From the NCBI GenBank assembly GCA_039807745.1, contig JBDHRV010000086.1:1-15627 (forward strand): a DNA stretch of 15,627 bases, written 5' to 3'. Below are positions 7,019 to 13,863 of the stretch, piece after piece. The translations under genes and the position numbers were made by a program. Each line of letters opens with the position of its first letter. Within the stretch, counting starts at the first letter, position 1. The stretch comes from JAEUMW01 sp039807745. GTDB taxonomy: Bacteria > Pseudomonadota > Gammaproteobacteria > Burkholderiales > JAEUMW01. The notes below the pieces were generated by a model. The model was given only the letters and a program-made list of their open reading frames with translations. It did no database searches and had not been told where the DNA came from.

Positions 7019-8532
7019 GATGCCTGTGCCAGCCGTTGCACCAGCGCGCGGTCGTCCGCGCTCGCGAAACCGAACGCTATCCACGCCGCGAAGAACGTGC
7101 AGCCGCCGAGTGCCCCGATCGCGGCGAGGCTCGCCCAGCCGGAGACGAACCCGCGCAGGGCGAACAGCACCAGCGCCTGCGCGGCCAGACATACCGAGAC
7201 CTGGACGAGGAAGCGTCGGCGGCTTCTGAACCATCCAAGCCCGAGCGAGCGCTCGAGCAAGCCGGCGTATACCACCCCCTGCAGCATCCCGATCAGCACG
7301 CCCAGCGCGACGCCGAGCACACCCAGCGGCGCGATCAGCGCCAAGCTGCCCGCCGCGGTGAGCAGTACCGCGATGCCGCTGAACAGAGCGCCGACGCGGG
7401 AGTTGCCCAGGGCATTGAAGACGAGCGACGGCACCACCGACACGGCAGCGATCGCGTAGGCCGCCACCAGCACCAGCGCCGGCCACGCCATCTCGCGCCG
7501 GAATGCGTCGCCCATCCACAGCTGCAGGGCAGGCTGCGCCAGCAGGAGCATCAGCACCGTGAGCGGCGCGAGCGCGAGCGTGAGGTAGCGCGAGACGCGG
7601 ACGTACAGGTCCTGGATCGGCGCATTGGCGTCGGCGGTGGAAAGGTGTGCCGCGCGCGGATAGACGAAGGCGGCGAGCGCCGCGGCCACCATCGGCAGCT
7701 TGGCGGCGATGTTCGAGACGAGGCTGTAGTGGGCGACGCTCACGGGGCCGAGCACGGACGAGATCAGCAGTTTGTCGAGGTTGTTGACGAGCGCGGCGTT
7801 GATCTGGGCCGCGAAAGCGAACGCATTGAAGCCGATCGCATCCCGCAGATGCGCCAGCTTCCGCGTCGGCCGGAAGCTCGTGCCGGGGCAATGGTACAAA
7901 CCCCAGGCGGCGAATGCGAGCGCCAGAAGCAGATTCGTGACAACGAGCCAGCCGAGGATCGCGACCAGCCCCTGGCCGAACGCCACGAGGCCCCACGCGC
8001 CCAACCAGATGGCCGTGCTGTAGAGCCCTTGCAGGGCGGAGACGAAGGGCATCGCTTCCATGCCCCGCGGCAGGACGGCGGAGCCTGCACCGACGAATGC
8101 GACGGCGGCGAGCACGGCGGCGAGCGCCACCACCTGCCGGGTTTCCGCAGGTGGGAGCGAGGCGCTGGGGAAGAGCAGCGCTGCCAGGGGGTCCGCCAGG
8201 GCGAGTCCCGCTCCCGCCACCAGAATGGCCAGCCCGACGAAGACCGTGAAGACCTCGCGCACGACCTCGGTAACCGCCACCATGTCGCCCTTGCCCGAAG
8301 CCCGTGCGACCAGTCGCACGCCGCCGGCGCCCAGGCCCAGATCCATGCTCGTGACCAGCGTCGTCACCGCGACCACGACCATGAGGACGCCGAAGCGCTC
8401 CCGGCCGAGTCCTTCGACGACCTTCGGCGCCGCAACCACGAAGGCGGCGATCGGTGCGAGCAGACCGGCGAGGCTTGCCGCGGCGCTGGCAAGAGCGGTC
8501 GGCCGTCGGACCCGAGGCGCTGGCAAGGGCAC
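6994..8532 (-). CDS. Wzx-type O-antigen/polysaccharide flippase (MOP superfamily)
   Basis: 512 residues from GTG 8532, 28 bases after the rmd-like stop. An in-frame start at 8607 would overlap rmd and add a 25-residue Arg/Ser-rich tail that looks like a shadow of rmd, so I prefer 8532. The protein is strongly hydrophobic, with about 12-14 likely membrane segments beginning around residues 14-35. Family signatures include a MDLGLGAGGVRL segment (63-74) and NNLDKLLISSVLGPVSVAHYS (250-270), matching the conserved D-K-L-L-I, G-P-x-x-V-A-x-Y block of the PF01943-type exporters. It would flip undecaprenyl-diphosphate-linked glycan across the inner membrane. Its presence means export is Wzx-type and not by the Wzm/Wzt ABC route used for P. 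aeruginosa A-band. Confidence 0.82.
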   Translation of the reverse strand: MPLPAPRVRRPTALASAAASLAGLLAPIAAFVVAAPKVVEGLGRERFGVLMVVVAVTTLVTSMDLGLGAGGVRLVARASGKGDMVAVTEVVREVFTVFVGLAILVAGAGLALADPLAALLFPSASLPPAETRQVVALAAVLAAVAFVGAGSAVLPRGMEAMPFVSALQGLYSTAIWLGAWGLVAFGQGLVAILGWLVVTNLLLALAFAAWGLYHCPGTSFRPTRKLAHLRDAIGFNAFAFAAQINAALVNNLDKLLISSVLGPVSVAHYSLVSNIAAKLPMVAAALAAFVYPRAAHLSTADANAPIQDLYVRVSRYLTLALAPLTVLMLLLAQPALQLWMGDAFRREMAWPALVLVAAYAIAAVSVVPSLVFNALGNSRVGALFSGIAVLLTAAGSLALIAPLGVLGVALGVLIGMLQGVVYAGLLERSLGLGWFRSRRRFLVQVSVCLAAQALVLFALRGFVSGWASLAAIGALGGCTFFAAWIAFGFASADDRALVQRLAQASWLRRSSS

Positions 8533-8560
8533 GCAGCAGGCTGTTGACGGACTTGCCGCG

Positions 8561-9484
8561 TCATGCCTGCGCGAGCTTTTGCTCCCACCACGCGAGCGCG
8601 TTCGCAAGCGAGGTGCGAAGCTCGGTGGTGGGCGTCCAGCCCGTGCAGCGATGAAGCTTTTCGTACGACCCGAGCAATCGCTTCTGCTCGGCCGGGCGCA
8701 TCAGCGCAGGGTCCTGCACGATCTTCGCGTCGATGCCGGCGAGCTCGATCAGCATGGGCAGCAGGTCGCGGATCCACACCTCGCGGCCGGAGGAGATGTT
8801 GTACACCTCCCCGCCTGCGCCGCGCTCGAGCAGGCGCAGGTACGCTTCGACCACGTCGCGGGCATCGGTGAAGTCCCGCGTGACCTCGAGGTTGCCGATC
8901 TTGATGACGCCTGGGCGTTGCCCGAGTTTGATCGCCGCCACCTGGCGCGCGAAGTTCGCGACCACGAAGCGATCCGTCTGCGCCGGACCGATGTGGTTGA
9001 ACGGCCGCGCGATGACGACGTCGAGGCCGCCGGTTTCGTGCCATTGCACGCACAGCGCCTCGGCCGCGACCTTGCTGACACCGTAGGGGCTGCGCGGTCG
9101 CGGTGCCCGACCCTCGTCGATCGGCATCTGCTCCGGGTCCACCTGCCCGTACACCTCGGCCGAGCTCACGTACAGCACGCGCCCCTTGAACCCGCGGTTC
9201 TGCAGCGCCTGGAAGAGGTTCAACGTGCCGAAGAAATTCACGTCATAAGTGCGCTTCGGATCGCGGAACGATTCCGGCACGAACGACTGCGCGGCCAGAT
9301 GGATGACGAAGTCGAACGCCTCGGCCGGCAATGCGCGCTCGAGGGCGGCCTGGTCCCGAAGATCGTAACGCGCGGTGGGCAGGACGATCTCCCAGTCGCG
9401 GGCGCGGGCGTCCGCGGTCGCCAGCAACGATCGGAGGGTCTGGCCGACGAATCCTTCGTGGCCGGTCAGGAACAGGCGCTTCAT
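8561..9484 (-). CDS. rmd: GDP-6-deoxy-D-mannose (GDP-4-keto-6-deoxy-mannose) reductase, Rmd-like
   Basis: 307 residues, ATG at 9484, first gene of the minus-strand operon. Extended SDR fold: NAD(P)-binding TGHEGFVG (7-14, Gly8/11/14), YDLRD (40-44), HLAAQSFVPESF (62-73), Ser107/Ser108 and the catalytic pair Tyr134-x3-Lys138. FNHIGPAQTDRFVVANFARQ followed by IGNLEVTRDFTDARDVV is diagnostic of the Gmd/Rmd group. The short length and the TGxxGFVG start (not the TGxTGQDG of Gmd) point to Rmd. Rmd reduces GDP-4-keto-6-deoxy-D-mannose to GDP-D-rhamnose in the cytoplasm. The dehydratase Gmd that makes its substrate is not in this window, so it must be encoded elsewhere. A related 4-ketoreductase acting on another NDP-sugar is the main alternative. 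Confidence 0.78.
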   Translation of the reverse strand: MKRLFLTGHEGFVGQTLRSLLATADARARDWEIVLPTARYDLRDQAALERALPAEAFDFVIHLAAQSFVPESFRDPKRTYDVNFFGTLNLFQALQNRGFKGRVLYVSSAEVYGQVDPEQMPIDEGRAPRPRSPYGVSKVAAEALCVQWHETGGLDVVIARPFNHIGPAQTDRFVVANFARQVAAIKLGQRPGVIKIGNLEVTRDFTDARDVVEAYLRLLERGAGGEVYNISSGREVWIRDLLPMLIELAGIDAKIVQDPALMRPAEQKRLLGSYEKLHRCTGWTPTTELRTSLANALAWWEQKLAQA

Positions 9485-9486
9485 TG

Positions 9487-9500
9487 TGGAAATCGTTCCA
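9487..9500. repeat. short inverted repeat in the rmd leader
   Basis: TGGAA (9487-9491) and TTCCA (9496-9500) flank ATCG, forming a 5-bp stem that ends two bases before the rmd ATG on the minus strand. It occupies the place where a ribosome binding site would be, so it might act as a small operator or limit translation, but a stem this short is close to what chance gives. Confidence 0.25.
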
Positions 9501-9578
9501 AGTTCGGAGCGCTCGCGCGCCGGGGAAGGGAGAGTTCGCGTGGGGGGTGGATCTCGCAAGCCCTGACCGGATCGCCGC

Positions 9579-9584
9579 AGTCTA
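9579..9584 (-). promoter_or_regulatory. putative extended -10 promoter for the rmd operon
   Basis: Read on the minus strand, TAGACT is preceded by TGG, giving the extended -10 form TGnTAnnnT. No clear -35 hexamer is seen 16-18 bases further up, which an extended -10 can tolerate. The start of transcription would be near 9572, leaving a leader of about 88 bases before the rmd ATG. Motif-only evidence. Confidence 0.35.
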
Positions 9585-9659
9585 CCAGAAAGCCCGGTGC
9601 GGCCCGCGCTGGCCGGGCACACGCAACCACCGCGCCCCGACCGCTCGCCCCATCTCCTG

Positions 9660-9665
9660 TAGAAT
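9660..9665 (+). promoter_or_regulatory. putative -10 box for the wbpL-like operon
   Basis: TAGAAT lies 40 bases before the ATG at 9706, the same distance as TATAAT from hslV, predicting a leader of about 34 bases. A weak -35 candidate, CCGACC (9637-9642), is 17 bases upstream and matches TTGACA only at GAC. With the oppositely oriented box at 9579-9584 it would form a divergent promoter pair. Motif-only evidence. Confidence 0.38.
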
Positions 9666-9705
9666 CCGGGTCTTCGCGCTGGGCGCGTGTGCGTCCTTCC
9701 CATTC

Positions 9706-10677
9706 ATGGCCGTCGTCATCGCCCTTCCCGCCGCCGCGTTCGTGATCACCTCGGCATTGATCGCGTGGATGCTGAGGAGCCGCTTCGCGCGGCTGGTGCT
9801 GGATCATCCGAACGAGCGCTCGCTGCACGTCGATCCAGTACCGCGCACGGGCGGCCTCGCGATCATGGGCGCCGTGACCTGCGCCGGTTTGGCGCTCCTG
9901 CCCGCGAGCCTGATCTGGCTCGCGCCCGCGGCGTTGCTCGCGGCCCTCTCGTTCGTCGATGATCTGCGCGGTCTGCCGGTGCCGGTGCGCTTCGCAGGCC
10001 AGCTCGTCGTCTGCGGCTTGTTCGCAGCCTGGCTGCTGGCGGATCGGTCACTGCTCTGGATCGCCGTGGCGACGCTCGCGGCGGCGTGGCTCGCCAACCT
10101 CTACAACTTCATGGACGGCTCGGACGGGCTTGCGGGTGGCATGGCCGCGATCGGCTTTGGCTGTACCGGACTGGCGGCGCTGGGGGCCGGCGAGGTGTCG
10201 CTTGCGATCGCGAGCCTCTGCATCACGGGGGCGGCCGCCGCGTTCCTCGTCTTCAACTTTCACCCGGCCCGCATCTTCATGGGCGACGTGGGCTCCATCC
10301 CGCTGGGCTTTCTGGCGGCGGCATTCGGCCTGCTGGGCTGGCGTGGCGGCGCGTGGCCGGTGTGGTTTCCGCTGCTCGTGTTCTCGCCCTTCGTGGTCGA
10401 TGCGACCGTTACCCTGGTGCGGCGGCTCATCCGCGGCGAGAAGGTGTGGCAGGCGCACAAGGAGCACTATTACCAGCGTCTCGTGCGCTTGGGCTGGGGC
10501 CACCGTCGCACCGCGCTCACCGAGTACCTGGTGATGCTCGCGGCCGGCTCCAGCGCCCTGTGGGCGGCGCAGCGCGAGCCCTCGGTCCAGTTCGTCGTGC
10601 TCGCCGCGTGGGCCGGGCTCTACGCCCTCGGCATGGCGGCCATCGACCGGCGCTGGAAGATGCACTCGTCTGCCTGA
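9706..10677 (+). CDS. WecA/WbpL-type polyprenyl-phosphate HexNAc-1-phosphate transferase
   Basis: 323 residues, ATG 9706. Multi-pass inner-membrane protein of the MraY/WecA/WbpL family, which moves a HexNAc-1-phosphate from a UDP-sugar onto undecaprenyl phosphate and so starts O-antigen synthesis. Cytoplasmic-loop signatures are all present: LDHPNERSLHVDPVPRTGG (32-50), the Mg-binding Asp85-Asp86 in FVDDLRGLP, NFMDGSDGLAGG (134-145; Asp137 and Asp140), FNFHPARIFMGDVGS (183-197; Asp194) and the HxxHxxQ pattern His251, His254, Gln257. The direct neighbour is a WbpM-like dehydratase (2 bases away), the same pairing as wbpL-wbpM in P. aeruginosa, which favours a WbpL-like role over WecA. The exact sugar (FucNAc, QuiNAc or GlcNAc) cannot be told. 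Confidence 0.88.
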   Translation: MAVVIALPAAAFVITSALIAWMLRSRFARLVLDHPNERSLHVDPVPRTGGLAIMGAVTCAGLALLPASLIWLAPAALLAALSFVDDLRGLPVPVRFAGQLVVCGLFAAWLLADRSLLWIAVATLAAAWLANLYNFMDGSDGLAGGMAAIGFGCTGLAALGAGEVSLAIASLCITGAAAAFLVFNFHPARIFMGDVGSIPLGFLAAAFGLLGWRGGAWPVWFPLLVFSPFVVDATVTLVRRLIRGEKVWQAHKEHYYQRLVRLGWGHRRTALTEYLVMLAAGSSALWAAQREPSVQFVVLAAWAGLYALGMAAIDRRWKMHSSA

Positions 10678-10679
10678 TC

Positions 10680-12545
10680 GTGGCATCCCCCTCCAAGCTA
10701 AGCCTGCGCGCCCTGCTCGCGATGCTGCACGACATCGCCGCCGCCGCGTGCGCCTGGATGCTTTCGTACTGGCTGCGCTTCAACCTCGACGTGCCGCCCG
10801 AGTACGCCCAGAACCTGGTGCAGACCCTGCCCTGGGTGGTCGTGCTGCAGGCGGTGTGCTTCCACGGCTTCGGTCTCTATCGCGGCATGTGGCGGTACGC
10901 GAGCCTGCCCGATCTGAAACGCATCGCGCTCGCGGTGGGGCTCGCGGCGCTGGCCGTGCCGCTGCTCGTCTACATGCTGCAGCTCGCGCGCCCGGTGCCG
11001 CGGTCGGTGCTGATCATCGACCCGGTGCTGCTGCTGCTGATCATGGGCGGCAGCCGCATCCTCTATCGCGGCTGGAAGGAGCGCCGCCTCTACAACATCG
11101 CGGCGATGTCGGGGCGCCCGGTGCTGGTGCTCGGCGCCGGCGATGCCGCAGTCACACTGATCAAGGAGCTCACGCGCAGCACGGAGTGGCGCGTCGTGGG
11201 CCTGCTCGACGACGACACGCGCAAGACCGGGCTTTTCCTGCAAGGACTGCGTATCCTGGGCCCGCTCGCCGAGCTCGAGCACTGGTCGCGCGAGCTCGAC
11301 GTGGAAACCGCCATCGTCGCCATGCCCGGTGCCAGCCATTCCCAGCGCCGGCGCGCGGTGGACCTCTGCGCGGCGGCCGGGGTGAAGGCGCTCACCGTGC
11401 CGGCGATGGAGGATCTGGTCGGCGGCAAGGTCACCATCTCGCAGGTGCGCCGCGTCGAGCTCGACGACCTGCTCGGCCGCGATCCGGTCGAGCTCGATCT
11501 GGACCGTCTGCACGGCTGGCTCGACGGGCGGGTGGCCATGGTGACCGGCGCTGGCGGGTCGATCGGCTCCGAGCTGTGCCGCCAGCTCGCGCGCTTTCAG
11601 CCGACGCGGCTCGTGCTGTTCGACCACAGCGAATTCGCGTTGTACCGGATTCAGCAGGAGTTTCACGACCGACACCCCGATCTCGACGTGGCGTGCGTGA
11701 TCGGCGATGTGAAGAGCGCGGAGCGCGTCGAACAGGTCATGACCGCGCAACGGCCCGCGGTCGTTTTTCACGCGGCCGCCTACAAGCACGTGCCGCTGAT
11801 GGAGGAGGAGAACGCCTGGGAGGCCGTGCGCAACAACGCTCTGGGCACGCTCGTCATCGCCCGCGCGGCGCAGCTGGCGGGCGTCGAGAAGTTCGTGCTG
11901 ATCTCCACCGACAAGGCGGTGAACCCCACCAACGTCATGGGCGCGACCAAGCGTCTGGCGGAGATGCTTTGCGAGGCCCTGCAGCGGCCGGACGGGACGC
12001 GCTTCGTGATGGTGCGCTTCGGCAACGTGCTCGGCAGCGCCGGCAGCGTCATCCCGCGCTTCAAGGAGCAGATCGAGCGCGGCGGTCCGGTCACCGTCAC
12101 CCATCCCGACATCACGCGCTACTTCATGTCCATCCCGGAGGCATCGCAGCTCGTCCTGCAGGCCGGTCTCATGGGCCAGGGCGGCGAGATCTTCGTCCTC
12201 GACATGGGCGAGCCGGTGCGGATCGTCGATCTCGCGCGCGACATGATCCGGCTCTCCGGTTTCGGTGAACACGACATCCGCGTCGTGATCACCGGCCTGC
12301 GGCCGGGCGAGAAGCTGTACGAGGAACTGCTGGCGGACGACGAGCACACCCTGCCGACCCCGCATCCGAAGCTGCGCGTCGCCAGGGCGCGGACCGTGGA
12401 GCCGAAGTGGTTCGCCGAGGTCGTCGCGTGGCTCTCGCGAGACGGCGCACTGGACGACGATGCGGCACGGGCGGGGCTCATGCGCTGGGTGGAGGAGTTT
12501 CAGGCGACGGATCGCTCGCCAACCGCGACCCGGGCCACCGCGTGA
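10680..12545 (+). CDS. UDP-HexNAc 4,6-dehydratase, membrane-anchored (WbpM/FlaA1/CapD/PglF family)
   Basis: 621 residues from GTG 10680, two bases after the preceding stop. Four hydrophobic helices occupy roughly residues 8-125. A first Rossmann domain follows (VLVLGAGDAA, 148-157). The catalytic SDR domain has TGAGGSIGSELC (289-300), HAAAYKHVPLMEEEN and ISTDKAVNPTNVMGATKR. In this last motif the usual catalytic Tyr of YxxxK is Met420 with Lys424, the known feature of the long WbpM/PglF dehydratases. The reaction is UDP-GlcNAc to UDP-4-keto-6-deoxy-GlcNAc, the precursor of QuiNAc, FucNAc or bacillosamine. A partner reductase or aminotransferase is not in the window. The gene overlaps the ligase gene by GTGA at its 3' end. 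Confidence 0.9.
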   Translation: MASPSKLSLRALLAMLHDIAAAACAWMLSYWLRFNLDVPPEYAQNLVQTLPWVVVLQAVCFHGFGLYRGMWRYASLPDLKRIALAVGLAALAVPLLVYMLQLARPVPRSVLIIDPVLLLLIMGGSRILYRGWKERRLYNIAAMSGRPVLVLGAGDAAVTLIKELTRSTEWRVVGLLDDDTRKTGLFLQGLRILGPLAELEHWSRELDVETAIVAMPGASHSQRRRAVDLCAAAGVKALTVPAMEDLVGGKVTISQVRRVELDDLLGRDPVELDLDRLHGWLDGRVAMVTGAGGSIGSELCRQLARFQPTRLVLFDHSEFALYRIQQEFHDRHPDLDVACVIGDVKSAERVEQVMTAQRPAVVFHAAAYKHVPLMEEENAWEAVRNNALGTLVIARAAQLAGVEKFVLISTDKAVNPTNVMGATKRLAEMLCEALQRPDGTRFVMVRFGNVLGSAGSVIPRFKEQIERGGPVTVTHPDITRYFMSIPEASQLVLQAGLMGQGGEIFVLDMGEPVRIVDLARDMIRLSGFGEHDIRVVITGLRPGEKLYEELLADDEHTLPTPHPKLRVARARTVEPKWFAEVVAWLSRDGALDDDAARAGLMRWVEEFQATDRSPTATRATA

Positions 12546-13768
12546 CAGCGGCGCGACCCGGCCGCGCGCTGCGGGCGCGCAGCGCGAGTGCCGCGCGCTG
12601 GCTCGCGGTCGCACTCGGCTTCGCCATCCCGGTGTCGGTCGCCGCCGACGGCGCGCTGGTCGCAGCCTTCGTACTGGCCTGGCTCGCGAGCGGTGACTAC
12701 GCCGGCAAGTGGCGCGCCGCGCGGGACAATCCCGCGGCGCTCGCCGCGCTGGCGCTCTTCGCGCTGCTCGCGCTCGGCACGCTGTACGGGCCGGCACCCA
12801 TCGCGACCGCTGTGGACCAGCTCGGCAAGTACCAGGACCTGCTGCTCCTGCCGATGCTGGTCTCGGTGTTCGCGGCACCGGAGTTTCGCCGCTATGCAAT
12901 CTGGGCGTTTCTCGGCGGCATGCTGGTGACGCTCGTCCTGTCCTACCTCATCGGTCTCGGCCTCTTCCCCGACGGCGTGTTCCGCGGCACGCGCGAAGAC
13001 GCGACGGTCTTCCGCCTGCACGTGACGCAGAACTTCTTCATGGCGTATGCCGCGTTCGCGCTCGCCTGTCTCGCACGCGACGAGGCGAACAAGGCACGGC
13101 GCGGCGTGGTGTACGCGATCGCGTTTCTCGCGCTCTTCAACGTGATCTTCATGGTGCAGGGACGCACCGGCTATCTGGTCGCAGGTCTGCTCCTCGTCTT
13201 CTTTTTCTTCGAGCGCACCGGATGGAAGAGCGTTGTGCTCGGCATGGTCGCCCTGGTCTTGCTGGGCGGCGGCGCATTCTTCGGCTCGACCTCGTTTCGC
13301 GATGCAGTGACCCGGGGCATCACGGAGTATTCGCAGTGGCGGCCGGACCGGCCGGCGGATACGTCGATCGGCTGGCGCCTCGAGTTCTACTCCAATACCG
13401 CGCGCATGATCGGCGAGCGTCCCCTCGCCGGAGTCGGCACCGGCGGTTTCCCGATCGCCTACGCGCAGCGCGTCGAGGGCACCGGCCGCGTCGACCCCGG
13501 ACATCCCCACAGCGAGTACCTGCTGATGGCGGCGCAACTCGGCGTGTTCGGCCTGGCCGCATTCGTCGGACTGCTGGTGATCCACTGGCTGGCCGCGCGC
13601 CGGGTGTCGCCGCCGCTCGACCGCAGCCTCGCGTCGGGGCTGGTGCTCGCGATGGCGCTGGGATGTCTGTTCAACACGCTGCTGCTCGACCATTCCGAGG
13701 GCCTGTTCTACTGCTGGCTCATGGGCGTGCTCGGCGCCGGCACGGCACCGCGCGGCGAACCTGCCTGA
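12542..13768 (+). CDS. O-antigen ligase family membrane protein (WaaL-like; Wzy possible)
   Basis: 408 residues from GTG 12542, overlapping the dehydratase stop (GTGA). About ten hydrophobic segments. A large periplasmic loop in the second half holds the family signature: IGWRLEFYSN, GVGTGGFPIAYAQ and HPHSEYLLMAAQLGVFGL (from His321). VQGRTGYL (205-212) carries the conserved Arg208 after an earlier membrane segment. These are features of the PF04932 O-antigen ligase/polymerase family. WaaL joins undecaprenyl-linked glycan to the lipid A-core on the periplasmic face; Wzy polymerases share the fold. I favour WaaL because the next gene is a WaaE-like core enzyme and no other candidate ligase is present, but sequence alone does not separate the two. 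Confidence 0.8.
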   Translation: MTAARPGRALRARSASAARWLAVALGFAIPVSVAADGALVAAFVLAWLASGDYAGKWRAARDNPAALAALALFALLALGTLYGPAPIATAVDQLGKYQDLLLLPMLVSVFAAPEFRRYAIWAFLGGMLVTLVLSYLIGLGLFPDGVFRGTREDATVFRLHVTQNFFMAYAAFALACLARDEANKARRGVVYAIAFLALFNVIFMVQGRTGYLVAGLLLVFFFFERTGWKSVVLGMVALVLLGGGAFFGSTSFRDAVTRGITEYSQWRPDRPADTSIGWRLEFYSNTARMIGERPLAGVGTGGFPIAYAQRVEGTGRVDPGHPHSEYLLMAAQLGVFGLAAFVGLLVIHWLAARRVSPPLDRSLASGLVLAMALGCLFNTLLLDHSEGLFYCWLMGVLGAGTAPRGEPA

Positions 13769-13863
13769 TGGACAAGCCGGCGCACGCGCGCGAGAATCGG
13801 CGCTCCGTCGGGAGGTGCCACCTCGCCTTGGGCGGCACCCCGCCATCCCCGCCACGACCATGA
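13768..13863 (+). CDS. possible 31-residue bridging ORF
   Basis: An ATG overlaps the ligase stop as TGATG (13766-13770), and a 31-codon frame (begins MDKPAHARENRR, ends TPPSPPRP) stops in an ATGA overlap with the waaE-like start at 13860. The frame exactly spans the only sizeable gap in this operon. It has no recognisable domain, and its composition is what G+C-rich spacer would give. If translated, its likely use is to carry ribosomes from the ligase to the next gene, which has no Shine-Dalgarno sequence. It may equally be chance. Confidence 0.15.
   Translation: MDKPAHARENRRSVGRCHLALGGTPPSPPRP
13814..13839 (+). repeat. hairpin in the ligase-waaE gap
   Basis: GGTGCC (13814-13819) pairs with GGCACC (13834-13839) around a 14-base loop, 20 bases before the waaE-like ATG. 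It lacks a following T tract, so it is not a good intrinsic terminator. It could affect mRNA processing or translation of the next gene. A six-base stem is common by chance in DNA this rich in G+C. Confidence 0.25.

Noticed and set aside
7036..8547. A 503-codon plus-strand frame opposite the flippase gene
   Set aside because: Highly charged low-complexity translation with no motif; the opposite strand encodes a convincing membrane flippase.
9574..9703. An N-terminal extension of the rmd frame upstream of 9484
   Set aside because: The open frame continues upstream, but the extension is Arg/Pro-rich and lies in the divergent promoter region. The Rossmann motif starts right after ATG 9484, as in Rmd proteins.
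10698..12899. A 733-codon open frame on the minus strand, opposite the dehydratase and ligase genes
   Set aside because: It lies antisense to two genes with complete family motifs, is rich in His, Arg and Gln, and shows no domain. Long antisense frames are expected in G+C-rich coding DNA.
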